A stretch of DNA of 64,000 bases from assembly GCA_029204225.1 (NCBI GenBank), contig CM055100.1:5033512-5097511 (forward strand), given 5' to 3'. The position numbers were made by a program, and so were the translations under genes. Source of the stretch: Diphasiastrum complanatum. Taxonomy: Eukaryota > Streptophyta > Lycopodiopsida > Lycopodiales > Lycopodiaceae. Under the pieces are notes generated by a model, which worked only from the letters and a program-made list of their open reading frames with translations, searched no databases and had not been told where the DNA came from. This document shows positions 20,791 to 30,842 of this stretch, in pieces; the stretch's first letter is position 1, and the number at the start of each line of letters is the position of its first letter.

Positions 20791-21642
20791 CATGGCTTGA
20801 TTCTCGGCCATATAGTGTCAAGACACGGGATCACCACGGATCTATCAAAGATCAGGACCATTATTGATCTACCACCATCGGGGACGATCCGCGAGGTCTC
20901 CATTTTCATGGGTCATGCTAACTATTATAGGATCTTCATTTTTGATTTTGCGGAGTTAGCCAGACCAATCTACAAACTCACAACGGATCCACATTGGAAC
21001 GAAGAGGCCCTAAAAGCTTTCCAAAAGCTTAAGGATGCATTGGTTTCAGCACCAATCTTACGCCCACCTAGTTGGTCCATTGAGTTTCACATGCATAGGG
21101 AGGCATCAAAGTATGCAGTTGGAGCAGTCTTTACCCAGCCAGGTGAACACAAAAAGGATTTTCCAATCCGGTTTGCAAGCCGACAGCTCAGTGATACTGA
21201 AATGAACTATTCAACCACAGAGCGGGAAGCACTGACAATGATCTATGCGGTTAAGAAATTTTGACATTACTTGATGGCCAAACATTTTGCTTTTTATACG
21301 GACCATCAACCCTTGCTCTATCTCGTTAATAGAACTTGCAACACCGGAAGAATCACCAGATGGCTACTTCTGTTATTGGAGTTTGATTTTCGGATAGTAG
21401 TTCGCAAGGGAAAACAACATTACATGGCAGATCACGTGTCACGAATCAAAGGGAAGGAGATTGCAACCCAAACCAACGATGAGCTAGTAGATGCTGTCTT
21501 GTTTTACGTGGACACAGTACCAGAATGGGCTGCCAACATTGTTGAATATCTAATGCAGGCCCAACCAGACAAATCTTTACCAAAGGCGGAACAACGAAAA
21601 TTGATCTTAAAGGCTAGACCTTATCAGCTGAATGTCGGCTAG
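20785..21642 (+). pseudogene. Ty3 family A RNase H (A1)
   Basis: After the RT connection (FMGHANYYRIFIFDFAELAR, LKAFQKLKDALVSAPILRPP) the RNase H block follows: HMHREASKYAVGAVFTQPGE, FASRQLSDTEMNYSTTEREAL, FAFYTDHQPLLYLV and HYMADHVSRI. The D-E-D-D acidic positions can be recognised by motif. A TGA at 21262 interrupts between KKF and HYL. The same stop occurs in A2, so it predates the split of the copies or arose at the same methylatable codon. RNase H removes template RNA during reverse transcription. Confidence 0.9.
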
Positions 21643-22773
21643 TTGTATCGAAGAGGTCCAGATGGAATTCTTCGGTAGTGTATTCTTCCTCATGAGGCCA
21701 CCCAGATCATTTCGCTTTCACATGAAGGCATGGGTGGGGGTCATTTTCCATCTGACATTACAGTTTGCAAGATTCTGCAATCAGGATGTTGGTGGCCAAC
21801 AATTCATAAGGATACGGAGGAATACTTGAAAAAGTGCGATGTGTGCGAAAGGGCAAGGAGACCAACGAGATTGAATTATGACTTACTACACCCGGTCTTA
21901 GCCCAAACACCATTCAAAAAGTGGGGATTGGATTACATCGGTCCAATTCACCCTGCAGCAAAGAGTTCTCAGGCTCGATACATAATCACAGCCACAGACT
22001 ACATCACCAAATGGGTCGAAGCCAAGGCAGTAAGAGTAGCTGATTCTAGGACCACTGCCAAGTTCCTTTATGAAAATATCATTATACGCTTCGGATGCCC
22101 GGTGGAGCTAGTTAGCGATCGCGGAAGCCATTTCATCAACGAGACCATCAAGGTCCTGTTGGAAGAATTCTTCATGATCCACATAACCAGTACGCCTTAT
22201 TATCCTCGTGGTAATGGGCAAGCAGAATCATCCAATAAGATCTTGTGTAGCATGCTCACGAAAATAGTTGAAGCTAGCAGATCGAATTGGGAACATAAGT
22301 TGCATGCTGCACTGTGGGCATTCAGGACATCATATAAAGGAAGCGTTGATCAAACACCCTTCCAATTGGTATATGGTCAGGATGCTGTAATGCCAGTAGA
22401 GTTTTTAGTTTTTTCATTAAGGATTGCCACCACGCAATGTCTTAATGAGTCCAAATCTCTACAACTACGCCACGAAGCTTTGCATAAACTCTGTGAAACA
22501 CGCTTACTAGTTGTGCACGCACTGGCAGCTGAAAAGGAAAGACGCAAGGCATGGCATGATCGCAGGTTACAAAAGAAGGATCTTCACTTCGGAGATCTGG
22601 TCCTGATGTATAAAACCAAAGTGATCAAGGGAAAGTTAAAATTCACAAGCGAAGGTCCTTATAGGATCAAGAAAATTCTTAATCATGGAGCCGTGAATTT
22701 GGAAAAGCTAGATGGGACACCATTCGATACACCCATCAACGGTAGCCGGTTGCACAAATATTGGCCACCGTAG
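21643..22773 (+). CDS. Ty3 family A integrase (A1), nearly intact
   Basis: The frame from 21730 encodes 347 residues. The zinc-binding N-terminus ends in EYLKKCDVCERARR; its His pair lies partly upstream, across a stop near 21642 and a shift near 21680. The catalytic core shows the first Asp in TATDYITKWVEA, the second in LVSDRGSHFINE, and the Glu in YYPRGNGQAESSNK. The C-terminus has a GPY/F-type module (KLKFTSEGPYRIKKIL) ending RLHKYWPP. Integrase inserts the cDNA into the chromosome. No chromodomain follows. This is the best-preserved reading frame of the family in the window. Confidence 0.92.
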
Positions 22774-23868
22774 TAAGATAGATCCAGATTGGCGATGTCA
22801 CATTATGAAAAGCTATTCTACTAAACCATCATCGCTAGATCTAAGAAGGTCAAGCCAAATCAAGCTAGATCCATCCAGATTCAGCCAGATTTGGCAAGAT
22901 CAGGAGAATCCATCAGAATCCAAAAAGGATCCAGATCCAGATAGGATCAAAGAAGGAAGTAGATCATCAGACTGACTGATGAATCTACCACCAAGTATCC
23001 ATTAGAACTTCCAGAGAACCACCAACAGTCAGATCAAGCATGGATGAAGTTGGTTACCAGTTTACAAAAGTTAAAAATCAAAACATCTTGAGATCTCATC
23101 AAAAAACACTCTAAAAGAGCACTCTTTTTATGATTATTTGAGATCCCTTGGGAGATAGCTCTTGAAACATGGACAGTCACCAGATCTAACCCAGATGCAT
23201 CCATGAAAATCTCTACGAGATTTCTGATAGAGGAATTATCATTTTTTAGTGTATGCGAGAGTTCCTAGAAGCTAAATTTTCAGAACCCTCGGAGAGCCTC
23301 AAGATCATCTTACCAACCCTCGCAAGGTGCCTAAATGGAATCAGAACAGTGAAATTAGCCTGCCTACGTGATCTAATCTTGAAAATCCAATCACAGGAAC
23401 AAGTTGTGCAAGAGATCACTTCCTGCGAGAGTTGAACCTCGCAGACAGCCTAAACCCTCGCAGAACCTTCGCACAACAATCAAATCACCTTCTGAACTCT
23501 CGCAGACCTCCCTGAGGTCTTAGAATTTTGTGAAAAGGTGCCTGCCAAAAATTGAGTGGAACTGAACAAGGAAAAGTGGGTTTCACCTAATACGCACTCT
23601 AAATTCCGCTATATAAGGGCTGAATTTGAGTCATTTGTCACCTTTGCTACCGAAGCTCTGCCGAAATTTACACTGAATTTACCAAGTTCTCCGTTTGCGA
23701 CCAAACTTCCTACTAGCTATCATTTGATCGTACTGAACACCGATTTGCACTCTGAACTACACTTTTTGTCATCCAACACTCGTTATTCATAGTTTTTTGC
23801 TGCTTCCACGCCCTTTCCATTTTCCACCGTTTTTCCTATTTTTCTGACCTTTAATCATCACTAGTAGC
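22774..23868 (+). other. Spacer between integrase and accessory ORF (A1), with motif array
   Basis: About 1.1 kb without coding capacity, collinear with 34783-35874 in A2. It holds AGATCCAGAT-like repeats (22780-22980) and, at 23250-23510, two TGCGAGAGTT and about six AACCCTCGCAGA-like words, the same pair of motifs as in the gag leader. A TATA-like GCTATATAAGGGC lies near 23608, about 260 bp before the ORF start, and is kept in A2 near 35620. Confidence 0.75.
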
Positions 23869-24330
23869 ATGGCGTCCTCATTCTCTTAAGACTCTGGTGC
23901 CAAATAGGTGATCCAGCGTGACATCCCCGAGGCCACACAGATTTGGCCTCTACCCTCTGATGCTCTGATCCAACCATGGCTACAGACAGCCGGTCCACTT
24001 CTAGCGGCAATGGGTTTTACCCGGCGCACTTCCATTCTGAGATTAACATGGGCCTCGCCCTTCACGCTTACGCCACCTGAGACGAGGAAAAGACTTGTTT
24101 CCACTTCCTGTACCAAGGTACCACGTACAAGGTGAGGATTAATGCCCACTCAATGGTTACCATTGGCATTATGTCTGGTGATCATCAGCCCTTCTCCCAT
24201 CGCAACGCCAAAACTCTGATCAAGCCTTTCGTCACCCAAACCGCACCAAAAATTCCCATACAAACTAACAATGGTTACTTGATAGAGGCTATCACGGAAC
24301 CTGTCATTCAGACGACTGCGCATCTATTGA
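23869..24330 (+). pseudogene. Stub of accessory ORF (A1)
   Basis: ATGGCGTCCTCATTC at 23869 parallels the start at 35875 in A2. The decayed frame includes VIQRDIPEATQIWPLPSDAL and WLQTAGPLLAAM, then reaches CATCTATTGA and passes straight into the LTR at 24331. About 2.7 kb present in A2 (36344-39021) is missing. Stops and shifts are present even in the remaining part. Confidence 0.85.
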
Positions 24331-25151
24331 TGTTGGGGGTATTCCCAACAAAGTGTAAATAAATAAAATCATCCAATAAAATGTGTTGCGAGGGCATGAC
24401 ATCCTGCGTGTATAAGCCCATGGCCGAATGAGGACGCAAATAAAGTTGTAAATAAAATAAACATGACTTGGGCCTTGGAATTAAAATAAAACTAGAGGCC
24501 CAATGTCATTTTTAAACTTAGAGATTACTTTTTAGAGTTGGGTCCAAATTGGGACTCACATGAATCTTGTGATTTCTAATGTACTTTTTGTGGACCCTTG
24601 GATCAAGTTGAGTCCAAGACGAATGGATAGGATCATTGTGAGTATTAGCCAATAGGATTGAGGGGCAAGGGCCTTCCCCATTTTATAAAAAGGCACCATT
24701 TGTACAGTATTTTCATGCTTAATGAGAAGGAGAAAACTCTACCAATTTTGGAAGAGAAGCATCCTCATTTGCAATTCAATGCTTGCTATTGCTCTTGTTG
24801 TTTATGATTGCTTTCAAGTTCATGCTTTTTGGTTTCAATAGTTTATGTTTGTCCTCTAGCAAGTAAAATGTGCATTTGAGCTAACCTCCACCCTCACTCT
24901 CTATCTCTCTCTCTTTCTCTCTTCTCTTCTCAATCTCTTCTTTTCTATCCCTTCCCTTCACCCAAATCATGATGAATGTTAGTGTAGAGGAGTAGAGTTA
25001 AAGGAGAATAGTGTTAGTGGTGAGTAGAGTTAAGGGAGGAAGTAGGAAACTAACTAAAAGTAGCATCTATGCATAGTTAGGTACCTATTCAATGATCTAA
25101 CCCTTGTTGACAGGTGGGAGGGCTATACTACGTAAGATCTTCGACCCTACA
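24331..25151 (+). repeat. Complete family A LTR shared by A1 and A2
   Basis: This 821-bp LTR starts TGTTGGGGGTATTCCCAACA, a small inverted repeat, and ends CTACA. It has a TATA-like TTATAAAAAGGCACC near 24693. A degraded primer site (TGGCACCATTGCTAGGGAT, 25153-25171) follows at once and the leader of A2 continues, so the same LTR closes A1 and opens A2. Confidence 0.92.
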
Positions 25152-25439
25152 GTGGCACCATTGCTAGGGATAGGTTTCCACTAACTAGTTTAGCTGCATT
25201 TTAGCTATTTTCTTGCTTTTTAGAGTAGTTTAGGTAGATTTTTGGGAGTTTAGAGTTAGTTTTTTATATTTTGTTGTGTTTGGAATGTTCACATCTAGCG
25301 GAGGAGGTGTGAGAGGGTAGAGGAGGCCCTGAACTGCCTCTAAGGGCTTGAAACCCAAACCAACCAACCAAAAAACCCAAAAAACACACCAATTTGCATT
25401 TAGGAGGGAAAAAGAGCTTAAAATCTCATCAGATTTTTA

Positions 25440-25835
25440 TATCTCCAGAATCAGTGAGAATTAACCATTGCATGACTGGCAGCAACTCCAGGGTACTGTC
25501 CTAGACCTGCATAGAAGCCTGCGAGAGTTAGTTCCAAGCAAGTTGTAAAAATTAGAGAAAAATCATAAAAAAATTCAAAAAACCCTTGAAAAAATCCAAA
25601 AAAAATCAAATCTTCATAAGAACTCTCGTAGAGCCCTCTGAAGTTCCATCTCAGTGAGACCAGGACACAAAGAAGCTTGCAAGAGTTACTTTGATATCTA
25701 AGTGCATGTGCGAGAGTACCTAGTGAAAAAAAGACGGGAAAGTACCAGTGAACCCTTGCAGACAGTAAAATTTCCAGTTCCAATGGTCAAGAACTCTCGC
25801 AGAGGACTCTAAAGTTCCATCTCAGTGAGACCAGG
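25440..25835 (+). repeat. Family A leader array (A2), truncated
   Basis: Collinear with 15660-16040 of A1, with the same TGCGAGAGTTA and AACTCTCGCAGAG words. At about 25835 (GACCAGG then TTCGCCC) it jumps to sequence equivalent to about 19160 in A1, an internal deletion of about 3.1 kb. Confidence 0.85.
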
Positions 25836-26760
25836 TTCGCCCAAGGCCAGCCAAGGGAGGTCACTATCACCAGAGATGGATGTCATGAAATGGACAGATG
25901 CATTAGCGACTATTGACTTTCAGGCATGTCAATATGAATCAGATCCAGAACCTAGTACATGCTCACCCAAATGTTACACTATGGACACACCCATCACATT
26001 TGGGGTGAATATGATAAACGTAGCATGGCTGTCAGCGGAGCCTATTGAGAATCCAGTGGATGATGATCTAGTCCCTTGGCAACATGCTCTAACTTATAAT
26101 AAGGAGATTGAGCTTACTGATGAACAAGTCCTACACCACATGGACCCAGATCGTTACGGAACCAAGAAGGTACCAGCTCAACCACCACAAAAGTCTGCTA
26201 TGGCGAAAGTCTCAAGGATCAATCCACCCAAGGCACCCGTGAATAAGAAGAATCAGTTGAAGCAACGTTACAACTAGGTGATCCGATGGAGTGACCTACC
26301 CAAAGAGGCGATAGCTACAGTAGACGTTGATATTTGCAACCATGAGGCGAATGTCACAGTAGTCCCGAAGAAAAACAACAAGGATGAATCCACCAAAATG
26401 ACAAAAAAGAGCAAAAAGAAGGTGTTTGATTTCTTAAAGTCAGTCCAGTTGGAGTCAGATATAGCGTCATCTTCTACACAGGTGACAAAAAATCAAAAAA
26501 TGACCAGTCGGGCCAAGATCAATATGCTGAAAGAGGAATCTCGATGAGCTCCCGTTCACGAGATGCCTGATACTTTCAAGAATTATACTTTGGATGACGT
26601 GGTAATCATGATGCCGCAAGCCCAGCGAGAACCTGATCAAAGTCAGGCACCAGCGAAACAAGTCTTTGAGGGACTTGCGTGAACACAACCAATGAATCTT
26701 GCGGAGCCAGGAGAAGAAGAAAAGATAGTGCATGTGGGAGGGCAGTTAACACCCACGTAG
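25836..26760 (+). pseudogene. Protease-RT linker of A2
   Basis: The frame carries DVMKWTDALATIDFQACQYE, TMDTPITFGVNMINVAWLS and VNKKNQLKQRYN, matching A1. It lacks the protease active site because of the upstream deletion. Stops at 26275 and near 26545 correspond to CAG and CGA codons changed to TAG and TGA when compared with A1. A2 reads FDFLKSVQLESDIASSSTQV where A1 is shifted, so A2 shows the likely original frame here. Confidence 0.85.
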
Positions 26761-27932
26761 TTTAAGAGACTACGATTCTTGTTGGTGGAATATAAAGACT
26801 GTTTTGTCTAGAGCTATAGTGATCTAAAGGGCATTGCGCCAATAGGAGTCTAACATACCATACCCTTCATGGACGGAGCAGTCCCCAAGGTGAGCCGTTA
26901 CTACCGTTGCAACCCGAATTATACAGAACTGTTCAAGCAGGATTTGCAAAAGCTGATGGACACAAATTTCATTTACAAGGTCGAGCACACGAAATGGGTA
27001 TCGTCGATAGTTATAGTACCCAAGAAGAATGGCAAAATGTGAATCTGTGTGAATCTGAAGGCGCTAAATATAGTCACCAAAAAGGACCATTTTCCTTTAC
27101 CATTTACGGAAAGTGTCCTCGACAGGGTAGCTGGCACCGAAGCCTACAGTTTTCTAGACGGCTTCAGCGGCTACAACCAAGTGACAATAGCCTCCCAAGA
27201 CTAGCACAAGACAACATTTGCCATGGAATGGGGAACCTATGCCTATAAAGTGATGCCATTCGGACTTTGCAATGCCCCAAGCACTTTCCAGCGAGTCATG
27301 CAGGTGACATTCAGAGATTATTTGCAAAAATTTCTGGAAATTCTCTTGGATGATCTGTGCGTGCATGGACCAAATTCAGAACACTTACACAATTTGGAGA
27401 AGGTGTTACAAAAATGCCACGAATACCAGATCTCCCTGAATCCAAAAAAATGTCAATTCTGGGTGACACATGGCTTGATTCTCCGCCATATAGTGTCAAG
27501 ACACGGGATTGCCACAAATCTATCAAAGATCAGGATCATTCTTGATCTACCACCACCAGGGACGATCCGCGAGGTCTACATTTTCATGGGTCATGCTAAC
27601 TATTATAGGATCTTCATTCTTGATTTTGCGAAATTAGCCAGACCAATCTACAAACTCACAACAGATCCACATTGGAACGAGGAGGCCCTAAAGGCTTTTC
27701 AAAAGCTTAAGGATGCATTGGTTTCAGCACCAACCTTACGCCCACCAAATTGGTCCATTGAGTTTCACATGCATAGGGAGGCATCGAAGTATGCAGTTGG
27801 AGCAGTCTTAACCCAGCCAGGTGAACACAAAAAGGATTTTCCAATCCGGTTTGCAAGCCGACAGCTCAGTAATACCGAAATGAACTATTCAACCATAGAG
27901 CGGGAAGCACTGGCAATGATCTATGCGGTTAA
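26761..27932 (+). pseudogene. RT and start of RNase H of A2, cut by element B
   Basis: It shows TKWVSSIVIVPKKNGK, DHFPLPFTESVLDRVAGTEA, YAYKVMPFGLCNAPSTFQRV, the active-site block LLDDLCVHG and, beyond A1's shift, WVTHGLILRHIVSRHG. RNase H runs to NYSTIEREALAMIYAVN, where element B is inserted with duplication of GTTAA. Stops (TGA at 27041, TAG at 27202 and others) lie where A1 has CGG, CAG or CAA. The frame otherwise stays open for 238 residues from 27223. Confidence 0.9.
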
Positions 27933-28764
27933 TATGTAAAAAGTACAAAAAGGACCAAGAGTGGATCCTAATCTGATCCTTAAGAGAGATTGGTTGTCAG
28001 ATTACTTGATCTATCAATCTACTTCAGATTAAGATCAATCTAGATCAATTCTAGACACAAAATCCTAACAAGAACAATCATTAATTGAAGGTAAGTGTAC
28101 TTTATGGTTTCACACGTGTGAAACACTGTATGAGTACGGACTCCAACCTGAAAATCAAGTATACATTGATAGAACCCCAAAACAATCAAAACAAATGTAG
28201 ACAAATGGAGATAATCACTCAAAATTGCGTCCAAAACCAAGATTGGTGTCTCACTTTGATTATGGCCAAATGTGGCTCTATATATAAAATAAGTGGGAGC
28301 TCGTGGTACTGATCATCCCTCTGATCCCACATGTGTGAAGGTACTTTGTCATATGATGATTCATCATGCAAAACTGACACTTGGACAAAACCTTCTATTT
28401 TGAGCACTTTTGGTCCATTTTCCTTCTATATGGAGATCTACTTGGAAATCTTCTAGAAGTCAAAATTCGCCCACTTCAGCCTATTCCACACATGTGAGCT
28501 GTCCTCTACACATGGGATATGACACCTAACCAAAGCATGTGGCTCATGCAATCAATAGATTGATGCCATGTGTCATATGTCTAGAAAACTAGTTTTTGGC
28601 CTTTTTAGCCACTAGAACTTGAATTAAATCATATGTACAACCTATATGATTATGGTACATGACAAGTACACTATTTTCACATGTGGGAACAGGCTCCACA
28701 CATGTGTGTTTATCTATATACAAGATTTCTGGCCTCTACCAAGCTTATTTTTGCATTTTTCACA
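27933..28764 (-). repeat. 3' LTR of element B
   Basis: In element orientation it starts TGTGAAAAATGC and ends CTTTTTACATA, where the other LTR ends CTTTTTGTACA; three transitions have changed the terminus. It has at least six CACATGTG or CACACGTGTG words. A TATATAAAATAAGTGG segment near 28279 could be a promoter on either strand. Confidence 0.93.
28108..28123. promoter_or_regulatory. 16-bp palindrome with G-box core in element B 3' LTR
   Basis: TTTCACACGTGTGAAA is a perfect palindrome centred on CACGTG, the core bound by plant bHLH and bZIP factors. Its copy in the other LTR is unchanged although surrounding bases differ. Regulatory function is inference. Confidence 0.6.
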
Positions 28765-28773
28765 CTCCTCCTC
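28765..28773 (-). other. Polypurine tract of element B
   Basis: On the minus strand GAGGAGGAG immediately precedes the LTR start TGTGAAAAATGC. Confidence 0.88.
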
Positions 28774-28890
28774 AAAAATCTAGCTTGATGGAAAACGTGA
28801 TGATCTTGAACTTGACTCCATGGATTGAATTGGTCTTTGCTGGTTCAAAGGGTGTGAAGATCAGCCAATGAGCTTGATGTTGATCTGAAA

Positions 28891-29595
28891 TCACCATATC
28901 CATGATAGTGCTTCTTTGATGTTGACATCTTTGATGAGCTTGAGAGCTTTGCACCATCCTAGCACCTCCAAAATTGATTCCTTCCAAATTTCATGTAGAT
29001 GCTTGACTTTGAGGCTTGCTCCTTCTTCATGTGCATGCTCCTTCATGAGAAAATAAATATTTCCTCTTGATTTATTAGGATCACAAAGATCTAACATCAT
29101 GTTACCACGATCTAGAGAATTAGACTCATCCAAATTGGCAAGACTATGCATGCTATAATAACAAAGTGTTTGCATCATATCTTCATGCTTGTTTACCATG
29201 ATAATCTTTGATCCATTGAGGCCAAATACTTCATTATGGAGATAAGTGTCTTTAGAAGATGATTCACTTACTCTCATAAAGAGTTTACAATTTGCCTCAA
29301 TACAAATTTTCAAATTATGAGTGAACAAATCACTTTTGCTCTTGCATGACTCAAGAGCATACATTTGATGAAATAGCCATTTGCTTTCTAATTGATTTAA
29401 AATCAATTTCAGCCTTTTAAGAACATCATCTATGTTCTCAAGAGAGACTTCATACTCAACTAGTATGGTTTTACTCCAATTTTGAGATGCAATGATCTCA
29501 CTAAAGCAAATTGATTTATCAAATGACATAAGAGAAATAAGTATGTGATTATACCACATGAGATATGCTCCTCTTTCCCTTGAAATGTGAGCCAC
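28891..29595 (-). pseudogene. Element B protein, C-terminal part (second domain copy)
   Basis: The 234-residue frame overlaps the end of the upstream frame by 136 bp in another phase; comparison of the two repeat units indicates a single ORF broken by an indel near 29570-29600. It contains the second copy of an unnamed domain: SFDKSICFSEIIASQNWSKT, ILVEYEVSLENID and CKLFMRVSESSSKDTYLHNE, matching the first copy's YEEPFCFEEIFVSQRWIKT and CKILMRISEASKVDAYIHKH. The rest (SLANLDESNSLDRGNMMLDL, LKVKHLHEIWKESILEVLGW) is acidic and likely helical. No enzyme motif is seen. Function unknown. Confidence 0.6.
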
Positions 29596-30842
29596 ATGGA
29601 CTCAACCATATTTCTTGAGTTTCTTTTTGGAATCACAATTTGAGAAGGTCTCTCCTCCTCAATCCTAGGCACACTTGAACCTTGAGAAGGATTCTCCTCC
29701 TGAATCCTTGGCACATTTGAACCTTGAGATGACTCCTTAAGATACTCTTCATGGTGCTCCTTTTTGATGGAAATTTGAGACCTCCATGTCTCATAATGAT
29801 CACAACAACTATGACCACACAATATGCACTTCCTATGATTATCAAAATTACTTATGCTAAAAACATAAGTCCAAAAATCACCACAACTTGGCATGATTTT
29901 TCTAATATTGAAATCAAAAGGCATTTCCATCTCAATAAGGCTAACTACATGCTTATGGATATAAGCGTCCACTTTGGATGCTTCACTTATTCTCATAAGA
30001 ATTTTACAACTTGCCTTTAAGATTGAAAACTTACAATTTTCATCTTTATGAATGAACACATCATTCATGATCTTATTGAAACCAAAGGATCCTACATTAT
30101 GAAGATATTTCCATTTCCTTGACTTCATAACTAATGTAAGCTTACAAGGAAAACATATTTTGCTATCTTTTAAGGCATCACACTCAACTAGTATTGTCTT
30201 AATCCACCTTTGAGATACAAAAATCTCTTCAAAGCAAAATGGTTCTTCATAAGTTGACATGAGCGCATAAATGAAACTATTTTCATTTTGTGATTGCTCC
30301 TTATTCTTGATTGATTTCTCTTGGATAATAACAATAAGTTTGAACTTATCCAAAGTTCCAAGCAAAATACTTTCCAAAGACATGAAATAAATCCAAGTTA
30401 CTTTCATGAAAGTGACATCTATCTTTGCATCTTGAACCAAACAATGCACTTCCAAATGAAAAATTTCAGAAGATTTGACATGTGTTGTGATGGACTCTTG
30501 AAGACAAATCTTGCAAGTCCTTGTGAGACTCCAAGCCTCATTCACCTTTCCACAAAGGAAACACCTTTCCTTGGACTTGTCCTTCTTGTATTTGCATTTT
30601 GAGCTTGAAGCTCCATCCTTCACCTCGGCCCCATTGCTTTGGTTCTCCTTGGATGGACTGGTCTTCTTTTTGTAGCATCTTGAGAAAAAATATCCTCTCT
30701 TGCCACAAAGGTTGCACTCAGGATCCTTTCTTTCCTTCAATAGGATGCCACCTATTGATGCCATGTGAATAAAAACATGTGATATGATTCTACAAATGTA
30801 ATTTGTGACTTTCAAGAGACTAGATTTGAACATCTTCAACAA
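29460..30842 (-). CDS. Element B protein, N-terminal part: Cys-rich, unknown function
   Basis: The 460-residue frame has, after a likely internal start MASIGGILLKERKD near residue 28, a zinc-knuckle-like CNLCGKRGYFFSRC (residues 43-56; the usual His is Tyr). A basic stretch leads to CFLCG and CKIC (94-113), then the first copy of the unnamed domain (about 190-300), then CILCGHSCCDHY (339-350) and two 14-residue repeats (SQGSNVPRIQEENP, SQGSSVPRIEEERP, 372-399). Three CXLCG words suggest zinc binding. The knuckle and position behind a copia leader suggest descent from gag, but no capsid fold can be recognised. The last ~45 residues are probably read in the wrong frame after an indel. The long frame surviving in a decayed neighbourhood suggests recent constraint or a young insertion. 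Confidence 0.6.
   Translation of the reverse strand: MLKMFKSSLLKVTNYICRIISHVFIHMASIGGILLKERKDPECNLCGKRGYFFSRCYKKKTSPSKENQSNGAEVKDGASSSKCKYKKDKSKERCFLCGKVNEAWSLTRTCKICLQESITTHVKSSEIFHLEVHCLVQDAKIDVTFMKVTWIYFMSLESILLGTLDKFKLIVIIQEKSIKNKEQSQNENSFIYALMSTYEEPFCFEEIFVSQRWIKTILVECDALKDSKICFPCKLTLVMKSRKWKYLHNVGSFGFNKIMNDVFIHKDENCKFSILKASCKILMRISEASKVDAYIHKHVVSLIEMEMPFDFNIRKIMPSCGDFWTYVFSISNFDNHRKCILCGHSCCDHYETWRSQISIKKEHHEEYLKESSQGSNVPRIQEENPSQGSSVPRIEEERPSQIVIPKRNSRNMVESMWLTFQGKEEHISCGIITYLFLLCHLINQFALVRSLHLKIGVKPY

Larger units (their letters stand above)
14629..25151 (+). mobile_element. Ty3/gypsy element A1 (family A, copy 1)
   Basis: The element runs from truncated 5' LTR (14629-15358), primer site, motif leader, gag, protease, RT, RNase H and integrase to a spacer, a stub of the accessory ORF and an LTR (24331-25151) that also serves as the first LTR of copy A2. 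RT, RNase H and integrase resemble the non-chromovirus (Athila/Tat-like) branch: no chromodomain is seen after integrase, the primer site is the tRNA-Asp type, and an extra ORF lies behind integrase. That placement is inference without a tree. Stops and small shifts occur throughout gag-pol, so it is inactive. Confidence 0.9.
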
